DNA of 38,106 bases from a virus, in IMG/VR virus record IMGVR_UViG_3300042731_001625, positions 1-38,106 of that record; one strand, given 5' to 3'. The notes beneath the pieces were generated by a model that saw only the letters and a list, made by a program, of their open reading frames with translations, had not been told where the DNA came from and did not search any database. Of this stretch, positions 32,379-38,106 are shown piece after piece. The stretch's first letter is position 1. Each line of letters begins with the position of its first letter. The position numbers and the translations under genes are program-made.

Positions 32379-33413
32379 TTATGCAGGGACATCAAATTTC
32401 TTAATAAGATACTTTTTATCTTTATCGCTTAGTTTGTCCCACTCTTGATCAGTCATTGAAGAGAGATCAATATCATCTAAATCAGTGTCTGGTGCATCAA
32501 CTGAACCTTCAGTCTCAGGTGGTTGAGAAGCCATTTTCCTGACCTTCTTCTTCTTACGAACCTGAGTTTTCTTTTTGTCTTTTAGTTCAGTTTTAGCTGG
32601 TTGTTCTTTATTTACCAGAGGATCAGCAAGCCTTTTTAATGCTCGTTGATATGCTTCTGGCAGAGATACTTTATTCCTAGCAGCATAACCTTGTGCATAT
32701 GCATCAATATCTACAGCAATATCATTATCGAATTCATCACTTTCACTGTTCAGAAAAGGATATTTACTGGCTGCATTTTGAAGAACAAGATCCAACTTTT
32801 CTTCTTGAGATAACTTCCTATTATTTTCTTCTGTCTTCTTAAGAAGATTTTCTTCTAATTGCTTTAACCTTTTTTCATAAGCTTTATCTTTTTCAATATC
32901 AATCTTTGCCATTAAAGCAGCAGCTTGTTTATCTTCTCCTGAAGCTACTAAATCTGCATATTTCTCGTAAGCCTCTTCAAAATTAAACTTAGGCTCACTT
33001 ACATCTAAATCTTTTTTAGGAGCTTGCTGGTTTTGAATTAACTGCCCTAGCTGCTCCTCAAGCCACTTTGTACGCTCTTCCTGTGCTTTAAACTGTCCTT
33101 CAAGTACAGAATACTTCTCACGTTCCTTTTGGACTTGTTCGTCATATCTCCACTTAGGGATTTTAATATCCTTTTTGTCCTCTTCATCCTCTTCTTCTAT
33201 ATCATCGTCTTCCTCTTCATATTCTTCATCTTCATCTTCTGAAGAGTCTTCGTCTTTTTCTTCCTCTTCCTCTAGCTCTTCATCTTCCTCTTCTTCCTTT
33301 TGAGCCTCCATCATAGCAATTTCTTCTTCAGTAAGATCATACCCTTGCTCTTTCATATATTCAAAATCAGACATATCATCATTATGAGGACTAACTTCTA
33401 CAGTTTTACTCAT
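32379..33413 (-). CDS. Capsid scaffolding protein
   Basis: A 344-residue protein. Residues about 35-85 are an extreme acidic run (mostly Glu and Asp), then helical coiled-coil sequence (about 85-210, EKDKAYEKRLKQLEENLLKK) and a basic stretch KDKKKTQVRKKKKVRKMA before an acidic C-terminus. This charge pattern and position directly before the capsid gene are typical of scaffolding proteins, whose basic C-terminal region contacts the coat. No protease motif is present, so removal of the scaffold would be by exit or by another enzyme. AAAGGTAATAAT precedes the ATG. Confidence 0.85.
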   Translation of the reverse strand: MSKTVEVSPHNDDMSDFEYMKEQGYDLTEEEIAMMEAQKEEEEDEELEEEEEKDEDSSEDEDEEYEEEDDDIEEEDEEDKKDIKIPKWRYDEQVQKEREKYSVLEGQFKAQEERTKWLEEQLGQLIQNQQAPKKDLDVSEPKFNFEEAYEKYADLVASGEDKQAAALMAKIDIEKDKAYEKRLKQLEENLLKKTEENNRKLSQEEKLDLVLQNAASKYPFLNSESDEFDNDIAVDIDAYAQGYAARNKVSLPEAYQRALKRLADPLVNKEQPAKTELKDKKKTQVRKKKKVRKMASQPPETEGSVDAPDTDLDDIDLSSMTDQEWDKLSDKDKKYLIKKFDVPA

Positions 33414-33444
33414 ATTATTACCTTTATCGTTGGTTGACGTATTA

Positions 33445-33462
33445 CTAGGGTATCGTTCCTAG
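33445..33462 (-). other. Inverted repeat in scaffold leader
   Basis: CTAGG and CCTAG form a perfect 5-bp inverted repeat with an 8-base loop in the 86-base gap between portal and scaffold genes. No T-run. It is symmetrical enough to be a small protein-binding site or an mRNA hairpin before the scaffold ribosome-binding site. Confidence 0.35.
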
Positions 33463-33499
33463 AGACGAGTGGCTTATAGTTACTTAGACAATAATTTTA

Positions 33500-35497
33500 T
33501 TAAAAAGTTCCTTGATTTGGATAACTTTCTTGACTTAATTGTTCTTTTGGTTTAATTTCATTTTGAATTGTATCCATAATAACACCTGTCTGTGGTGTTT
33601 CAGCAATCATTTTAGCTATATCTGCAATTTTCTTCATAGCAGAAGCTTCATTTTCCATTGATTTAGACTTAAGCTCTTCAATTGCAGCCTTCATTTGTTC
33701 CATTTGAGCAGCTAAAGCAGCTTGCTGTTCCTCATTATTCTCACCAGAAATACGTTTTGCAATCTCGTTCTTCCTTGTAAGAGTTGATAATTTAACCATT
33801 TCATCATCTGGGATTGTAACTCCGTATTTACGTAATTCAATGGCTTCTTGAAGTTGTCCTTGTTGGTAATTCACTTGAGTAGGTACATCAGAAATAACAA
33901 CATCATATTCACCAACCTGTACATCATTAATAATTCTAGTTACAACTTCACCATATTCATCTTCACCTACAGCAACCTCTTGGTTAATAATAACATCGTC
34001 TGCTTGTTCTTTTTCTGTATCTCTATCTGAAATAATACGAAATACTCTCTCTTCAGTATAGAAATTTTGAATAAGATTAAGAATTTTTTCACCAACAAGA
34101 TTACGAGTATAAAGAAGATTGTCTATCATTGAAGACAATCCAATAGCAGTTTGGGCTACACGTTGCTGAATAGCTTGACCAGAGACCTCATTACTCTTTT
34201 GTCCTTGGAATGCTTCTGAGACAATTCCAACCATCTTAATAAACTCAACTGTTCTATTAATAAAATCAACAAACCCAGTAGGGACTTTATTTGGTTCAAT
34301 CTTCTTAGGAGGACTATAGCCTCTCTTGTGTTCTACTACTAATCCAGTCTCTGCACCACGTTGTTCTAGATCTTCAATATCCATATTTGTGAGAGAACCT
34401 TGTTCAATAATCCATCCACTATTGGCAGTTGTATTAATAATATGATTCGCCTGTGAGAACATTTTATCTAGAGAATCTTGTAGGCTAGCAAGATTGTCTA
34501 CTAGACCAACTGTTTGTCCCCGTCTAAACACAGGAAAGAATGGTACAATTGTATAAGTATCATATGGGGACCAATCATCATGAAGGATCGTATCTTTTGT
34601 CGATACTGTCCAACGAATCCTTTTTTCTACTCGTGTAATAACTTCAGAACCTATCCTTTTTGCTTCACGTTTTGCTTGGCTTTTAGACATATCATCGGGA
34701 ACTGGAGTTAACGTATCACCATCATAAAAATAATCCCTACGAACTACTTTATAATATTGAGAATCAATTACTCTTACATAAATCTCATCATTAGCACCAT
34801 GATGATAAGCAGAGTATGTGTATGAGTCAGCAAACTTATTCCTCTCTTCTCCTGTGTCTTCTGTACCCCAATCTCCTTCTGACTGACAAGAATTCATAAC
34901 TTGTCGCCATTTATTAGGATAAGTTGTTTTAATATCATTGATACTCATCCACTTGGTAATCTGAATAATATTCCAGTCTTTAGGATCATAAGATTTACCA
35001 TTAGGATCTGGAATTACATCTAATGGATCTAATGATCTAATACGAATCTTTCCTTTCAAATCTTCGGAATAATCCATACGAATATCATAATAACCACGCT
35101 GTTGAATCATACCATCTGAAAATACTTGAGACTCTACCCAAGGAAATTTATTTTTATCTAACTCATACAAAGCAATCTTTGAAAGAATTTCAGAGACATC
35201 CTGATCTCCACTTTCTCTAGGTTGATAAGCAAGGTTCATACGAGACTGTGTTTGATAACCAAGAATAGATTGAATAACAGAAAAAACAAGATCAACCTCT
35301 AGAACAGGTTTGCCTTGTGAATTAAGCGTTTCCCTTGTTTCAGTATCCCAGTGCCTTCCAGCACCAAGATATAGATTCTCTAGGTACTTTGCTCGTTTAG
35401 TATAATCTTTATGTCCCCTGGTACTTGCAGTTTCAAACTTATTCCAAACAAAATCTGCAAGTTGTTTTCCTTTCAAAGCTTGTGTAATTGTTGACAT
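33500..35497 (-). CDS. Portal protein (P22 type)
   Basis: A 665-residue portal of the P22-like family, forming the dodecameric DNA gate and docking site for terminase. Typical features are the N-terminal LENLYLGAGRHWDTETRETL, the segment VDLVFSVIQSILGYQTQSRM, RSLDPLDVIPDPNGKSYDPK and the helical barrel-like C-terminus (AAQMEQMKAAIEELKSKSME). ATG 35497 is chosen because it overlaps the terminase stop as TAATG; an in-frame TTG 15 bases upstream is unlikely. Length agrees with P22 gp1 (725) and relatives. Confidence 0.9.
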   Translation of the reverse strand: MSTITQALKGKQLADFVWNKFETASTRGHKDYTKRAKYLENLYLGAGRHWDTETRETLNSQGKPVLEVDLVFSVIQSILGYQTQSRMNLAYQPRESGDQDVSEILSKIALYELDKNKFPWVESQVFSDGMIQQRGYYDIRMDYSEDLKGKIRIRSLDPLDVIPDPNGKSYDPKDWNIIQITKWMSINDIKTTYPNKWRQVMNSCQSEGDWGTEDTGEERNKFADSYTYSAYHHGANDEIYVRVIDSQYYKVVRRDYFYDGDTLTPVPDDMSKSQAKREAKRIGSEVITRVEKRIRWTVSTKDTILHDDWSPYDTYTIVPFFPVFRRGQTVGLVDNLASLQDSLDKMFSQANHIINTTANSGWIIEQGSLTNMDIEDLEQRGAETGLVVEHKRGYSPPKKIEPNKVPTGFVDFINRTVEFIKMVGIVSEAFQGQKSNEVSGQAIQQRVAQTAIGLSSMIDNLLYTRNLVGEKILNLIQNFYTEERVFRIISDRDTEKEQADDVIINQEVAVGEDEYGEVVTRIINDVQVGEYDVVISDVPTQVNYQQGQLQEAIELRKYGVTIPDDEMVKLSTLTRKNEIAKRISGENNEEQQAALAAQMEQMKAAIEELKSKSMENEASAMKKIADIAKMIAETPQTGVIMDTIQNEIKPKEQLSQESYPNQGTF

Positions 35498-36870
35498 TAA
35501 GCCATCATCCAATTCTGTTTAAAAGATCGTCTATATTGTCTTAATCTCCTTTGAATATAATCTTTAGGCTTTGGTGCTTCTGCTGATACAGCAAAATATC
35601 TGAATGCATCTGCTGGATGTGATGCCCAATCATGAACAGGTTCATAACTAAATTCTTGTAGAGCTTCATTATATTTACGCTTATAGTTTTCTAAAGCATT
35701 AATACCTAACTTTGTTTCTGGTGTTTCGTTAAATTTACAACGAGGAAGAATAGATCGAACTGCTTGAATACCATCTTCAAAAGACACTTTTGGTACAACC
35801 ATACAGTTTTCAGTTCCAAATAAATTCTCTGCAACCTCAATGCGAGTCCTTGAATTTGTCCATTCAGATACCCACATATCATGTGGAAAGAAATGTCCTT
35901 TATAAGCATATGGTTTATTTAATACAATATGTCCATAGTGGTCTAGTCCAAGAGAAGAATTCCTATAAAAATCTATAATCCTTGGTTCAAAATTATCATC
36001 CCACTGCTGAAACCAGATGGCTGTTGTGTCTCGTCCAATATCCCAATAAGTATAAACTGGTGCGTCTGGTATCCAAGGAAAGTCACCAATGCGATTAACT
36101 TCTCTCAGATCATTCATATATTTCAAGAAGTAATATCCTTGTGCATTAGCAGTATAAGAAACATAATATTCTTGTTGTAAGAACTCCTCTGAATAACCCT
36201 GTTTCCTTTCTTCCTCTAACATCTCATTGGTAAAGACTTGTGATCCATCATGCCTAAAACAGTCTTCCATTGTCTTTACAGAAATAAACCAATTAGGATT
36301 ATCTTTATTGTCCATTTCCAAATGGTACATATGATTCTTACCATTTGGTGTTGAATTCAATGCTTCCCAGCCATTATTAGCAAGAAGAATTGGTCTTACT
36401 GTTGCTCTTGCTCCTGGGTTTTGATATGCATACTCAGAAAAAATACAACCAACTGGATTCGTACCACGTACTCTATCATAATTATCAGTACCAATAATCT
36501 GAATTAGAGAACCATTAGACAAAGGAACTTTCATTTCCGTTGAATTAGGTTCTCCATCCCTTAATTCTGGTGGAATATGATCTAAGAACTTGAATCCTTC
36601 ATTATCCATCCCTTCCCACAAAGCTTTCTTTCCTTGCTTTAATTGTGGAAAAAAATAATAATAAATTCCTCTCCTTTTTACTGCTTCCCTAATTACTAGG
36701 TTCCAGAAGGTCTTATCTTTTCCTGTACGTCTAGACCATCTGGCTAAAATATGTTTCTTATCCTGATCTCTAGCTTTAAAAATTTCTATTTGATGAGGAT
36801 AAGGATCATATTTGTAGGGAATTGTTATATTACTTCCCAACCGTTGGTCTCCAAAAAACAATCTCATCAT
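35497..36870 (-). CDS. terL: Terminase large subunit
   Basis: A 457-residue packaging motor. ATPase: Walker A SRRTGKDKT (46-54), Walker B GCIFSEYA (141-148, E146 catalytic), coupling motif STPNGK (173-178). RNase H-like nuclease: YWDIGRDTTAIW (275-286, D277) and a C-terminal HPADAFRYF near 430. The protein docks on the portal and cuts DNA. The annotated ATG at 36870 overlaps the 58-residue gene by 41 bases and has a weak ribosome-binding site; a TTG at 36840 with GGAG upstream is an alternative that would shorten the overlap to 11 bases without touching the motor. Its TAA shares bases with the portal ATG. Confidence 0.92.
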   Translation of the reverse strand: MMRLFFGDQRLGSNITIPYKYDPYPHQIEIFKARDQDKKHILARWSRRTGKDKTFWNLVIREAVKRRGIYYYFFPQLKQGKKALWEGMDNEGFKFLDHIPPELRDGEPNSTEMKVPLSNGSLIQIIGTDNYDRVRGTNPVGCIFSEYAYQNPGARATVRPILLANNGWEALNSTPNGKNHMYHLEMDNKDNPNWFISVKTMEDCFRHDGSQVFTNEMLEEERKQGYSEEFLQQEYYVSYTANAQGYYFLKYMNDLREVNRIGDFPWIPDAPVYTYWDIGRDTTAIWFQQWDDNFEPRIIDFYRNSSLGLDHYGHIVLNKPYAYKGHFFPHDMWVSEWTNSRTRIEVAENLFGTENCMVVPKVSFEDGIQAVRSILPRCKFNETPETKLGINALENYKRKYNEALQEFSYEPVHDWASHPADAFRYFAVSAEAPKPKDYIQRRLRQYRRSFKQNWMMA

Positions 36871-37006
36871 TCTCGTCTAGAAAATAATCAAGAACTCCAT
36901 CAAGCTCTTGACGAGTAACTTTACCATCCTGCATAACTTCAAACACTTTTCCAACTAGAGGAATGGCAAGTATAGATAGAATTCGCAACTTCATTAAAAG
37001 CATCAT
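36830..37006 (-). CDS. Small hydrophobic/EF-hand-like protein, 58 aa
   Basis: A 58-residue gene between the two terminase subunits. Its ATG overlaps the small-terminase stop (ATGA at 37003-37006). The N-terminus MMLLMKLRILSILAIPLVGK is hydrophobic and basic; then MQDGKVTRQELDGVLDYFLD resembles one EF-hand-like loop-helix (D-x-D/N-G-x-hydrophobic...E). Similar short proteins with a 'DGKVT..EL' pattern occur in other phages without a known role. It overlaps the 5' end of the large terminase. Calcium binding is only suggested by the motif. Confidence 0.68.
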   Translation of the reverse strand: MMLLMKLRILSILAIPLVGKVFEVMQDGKVTRQELDGVLDYFLDENDEIVFWRPTVGK

Positions 37007-37482
37007 TGTTCTGGTCCCTCCAAGTATGACTGTACCTCAATGCCTTCAGGAATTTCTTCCTTTAATTTCTGATCAATAATCTCAGCTTTTACTGGTTTCT
37101 CAGTATTATAATTATTATAATTAACTACATTTAGCTTCATAAGTAATTCCTTATTACCACTCTTATCCCTCCACATACCAATATGTTCTCCTAATAACTT
37201 AAGTGCATTGATCCTCATAGAACCAGTATTATCTACTTTGTCTGTTGCTTCCTGCCATAATCTACGAATAATTTGATTCTCATCATAAAACACTTTATCT
37301 TTAACTACTTCATTGTGTTTACTTAACTTTTCTTGAAATCCTTTTCTGTTATACATCATCTGAGCAGCATTATATTTCATACCTACCTTTTTAGCTGCTT
37401 CTTTTAAATCTCTTGTAACTACATAAGCATCAAAGAGTTGCTTGGCTCTATCTGATAATACTATTTTTTTGTTAGAAGCCAT
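37003..37482 (-). CDS. terS: Terminase small subunit
   Basis: A 159-residue DNA-recognition subunit. Residues about 8-50 form a helix-turn-helix region (AKQLFDAYVVTRDLKEAAKK, VGMKYNAAQMMYNRKGFQ), and the central oligomerisation domain ends with the family hallmark RINALKLLGEHIGMW (about 89-103). A flexible acidic C-terminus (KLKEEIPEGIEVQSYLEGPE) would contact the large subunit. Gene order TerS, small gene, TerL, portal is standard apart from the insertion of the 58-residue gene. Confidence 0.86.
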   Translation of the reverse strand: MASNKKIVLSDRAKQLFDAYVVTRDLKEAAKKVGMKYNAAQMMYNRKGFQEKLSKHNEVVKDKVFYDENQIIRRLWQEATDKVDNTGSMRINALKLLGEHIGMWRDKSGNKELLMKLNVVNYNNYNTEKPVKAEIIDQKLKEEIPEGIEVQSYLEGPEQ

Positions 37483-37484
37483 AT

Positions 37485-37664
37485 TTAATTATCCTGTTTA
37501 CCTAAATCTAAGATAATAATACCAACATTCTTTTCTTTTGCTTGAATAAAAGCATAAAAACATTCAACATACATATCTTCTTGATCATCAAACATTTGTA
37601 AAAATACTGGAGTAGGATCATAACAATCTCTAAGAAAGTAACTATATAATTGACTTTCTGTCAC
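37485..37664 (-). CDS. Hypothetical protein, 59 aa
   Basis: Not recognised. The GTG at 37664 is chosen because it lies 10 bases after the DUF6321 stop and has AAAGAAG upstream. A longer version from GTG 37739 would add an apparent signal peptide but needs 65 bases of out-of-frame overlap with DUF6321. The product is acidic with several aromatic residues (MFDDQEDMYVECFYAFIQAK) and two cysteines. It ends two bases before the small-terminase ATG. Confidence 0.55.
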   Translation of the reverse strand: MTESQLYSYFLRDCYDPTPVFLQMFDDQEDMYVECFYAFIQAKEKNVGIIILDLGKQDN

Positions 37665-37674
37665 TTTAACTTCT

Positions 37675-37947
37675 TTAGCAATTCCATGCCCTGAGAGACT
37701 TATTGATACGAGAATTAGGATCTTTAGCAGTTTTAGCACTTGTGTTTCTTTTCTTCATGCCTTCCATCCTGGCACAAAAACTTTTTCTCCTATTGGCATC
37801 CTTTTTAGTTTTTGGTTTAGGAGCAGGAGGCTTTAAGTTTCCACCAGTCTTTTTATTGTAACTGGCTCTGCCTTTGGCATTTAATCCACCTTTAGGATTC
37901 TTACCTTCTTTCCTTTGCCAAGCAGGAGAACTTAATCTCTTTTTCAT
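37675..37947 (-). CDS. DUF6321-like conserved phage protein, 90 aa
   Basis: A basic 90-residue protein with the family signature: SPAWQRKEGKNPKGGLNAKG (residues 7-26), RASYNKKTGGNLKPP (27-41), SFCARMEGM (56-64) and a closing SLRAWNC. This highly conserved small protein occurs in many tailed phages next to terminase and head genes; its role is unknown, though charge and conservation suggest DNA or capsid-interior binding. Its ATG overlaps the stop of the repeat protein (ATGA at 37944-37947). Confidence 0.8.
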   Translation of the reverse strand: MKKRLSSPAWQRKEGKNPKGGLNAKGRASYNKKTGGNLKPPAPKPKTKKDANRRKSFCARMEGMKKRNTSAKTAKDPNSRINKSLRAWNC

Positions 37948-38069
37948 TTTCGTTTAGAAGAATAACCACCAGTAGGAACTACTTTACGTTTGGATGACTT
38001 TCCACCAGTTGGCATTACTTTTCGTTGAGCTGATTTACCACCTGTTGGAACTGTTTTTCTCATCTTCAT
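37944..38069 (-). CDS. Small basic protein of three 12-residue repeats, 41 aa
   Basis: A 41-residue gene: a leader MKMRK followed by three copies of a 12-residue unit (TVPTGGKSAQRK, VMPTGGKSSKRK, VVPTGGYSSKRK). GAGGAA lies upstream with suitable spacing (38077-38082), its TGA overlaps the DUF6321 ATG, and its ATG overlaps the stop of the partial gene before it. Lys/Arg-rich and likely unstructured; it may bind nucleic acid. The repeat count may vary between relatives. Confidence 0.7.
   Translation of the reverse strand: MKMRKTVPTGGKSAQRKVMPTGGKSSKRKVVPTGGYSSKRK
37947..38054 (-). repeat. Three 36-bp tandem repeats
   Basis: Three consecutive 36-bp units encode the PTGGKSxKRK repeats of the 41-residue protein. 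The DNA units are similar but not identical, the first differing most (AQ in place of SK). Confidence 0.8.
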
Positions 38070-38106
38070 GATTTAGGGTTCCTCTTTCTAGCTGATTTAG
38101 TTCTTG
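38066..38106 (-). CDS. Partial basic protein, C-terminal end
   Basis: One reading frame entering from the right edge encodes RTKSARKRNPKS and stops at TGA (38066-38068), overlapping the next ATG as ATGA. The basic composition matches the following small genes. Only 12 residues are in the window, so nothing more can be said. Confidence 0.4.
   Translation of the reverse strand, partial: RTKSARKRNPKS

Noticed and set aside
37665-37739. GTG 37739 start that would give the 59-residue protein a signal peptide
   Set aside because: It requires 65 bases of out-of-frame overlap with the conserved DUF6321 end; the hydrophobic stretch is probably chance. Kept as an alternative only.
1-38106. tRNA genes, CRISPR arrays, insertion sequences, integrase or attachment sites
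   Set aside because: I looked for cloverleaf-like segments, regularly spaced short repeats, terminal inverted repeats and recombinase motifs and saw none that could be supported.

Overview
The window is part of the genome of a tailed bacteriophage (Caudoviricetes), most likely podovirus-like and infecting a Gram-negative, probably aquatic host. Evidence for this: a complete head-packaging cassette (small and large terminase, P22-type portal, acidic scaffold, N4-gp56-type major capsid protein), tandem SU10-type head-tail adaptors, internal-virion-type proteins including a 2255-residue giant, and no tape measure, tail tube or sheath gene in 30 kb of virion genes. The backbone is AT-rich and coding density is very high; no gene-free stretch exceeds about 100 bases. 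No tRNA, integrase, DNA polymerase, RNA polymerase or recognisable endolysin is present here, so the genome continues beyond both edges. The aquatic host is an inference from the kind of genes carried (B12-dependent reductase, MazG, tail proteins of a type common in marine phages).

Left arm, 1-8592, rightward: the 3' end of a DnaB/T7 gp4-type replicative helicase, a DUF1289 protein, a MazG-like nucleotide pyrophosphohydrolase, a chain of small overlapping genes (one with the cysteine-rich small domain known near cobalamin genes, one DUF3310), an adenosylcobalamin-dependent class II ribonucleotide reductase, a four-cysteine zinc-ribbon-like protein, a SLOG/DprA-like nucleotide-binding protein, an exported protein and two-to-three small membrane or unknown genes. 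This is a nucleotide-metabolism and replication arm. Most genes overlap by ATGA or a few bases, suggesting one polycistronic, translationally coupled unit.

Right arm, 8595-38106, leftward: read from the right edge, small basic proteins, DUF6321, small terminase, a 58-residue coupled gene, large terminase, portal, scaffold, capsid, putative head decoration or fibre proteins, two paralogous adaptors, a tail-fibre locus, further tail proteins (LamG plus tandem repeats, P22 gp10-like), internal virion proteins, the giant polyvalent-type ejection protein and a one-TM coiled-coil protein. The two arms converge at 8592/8595 with only two bases between stop codons; a strong leftward intrinsic terminator lies about 700 bases beyond, inside the rightward arm.

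The most unusual part is 24.8-27.1 kb. A GC-rich island of about 2 kb carries a trimeric-fibre-like protein with YadA-head-type repeats that begins with a clear Sec signal peptide, followed by a second signal-peptide protein and a 42-residue membrane peptide. An exported fibre in the virion-gene operon is not what normal tail assembly predicts; it looks like a laterally acquired surface module. Other points worth attention are the B12-dependent reductase beside a cobalamin-associated cysteine-rich domain, the 2255-residue protein with an HExxxH zincin-like motif, a repeated GGTAAAATAAAATGGC translation-start box on late genes, and several genes under 60 residues that are well supported by stop-start overlaps.
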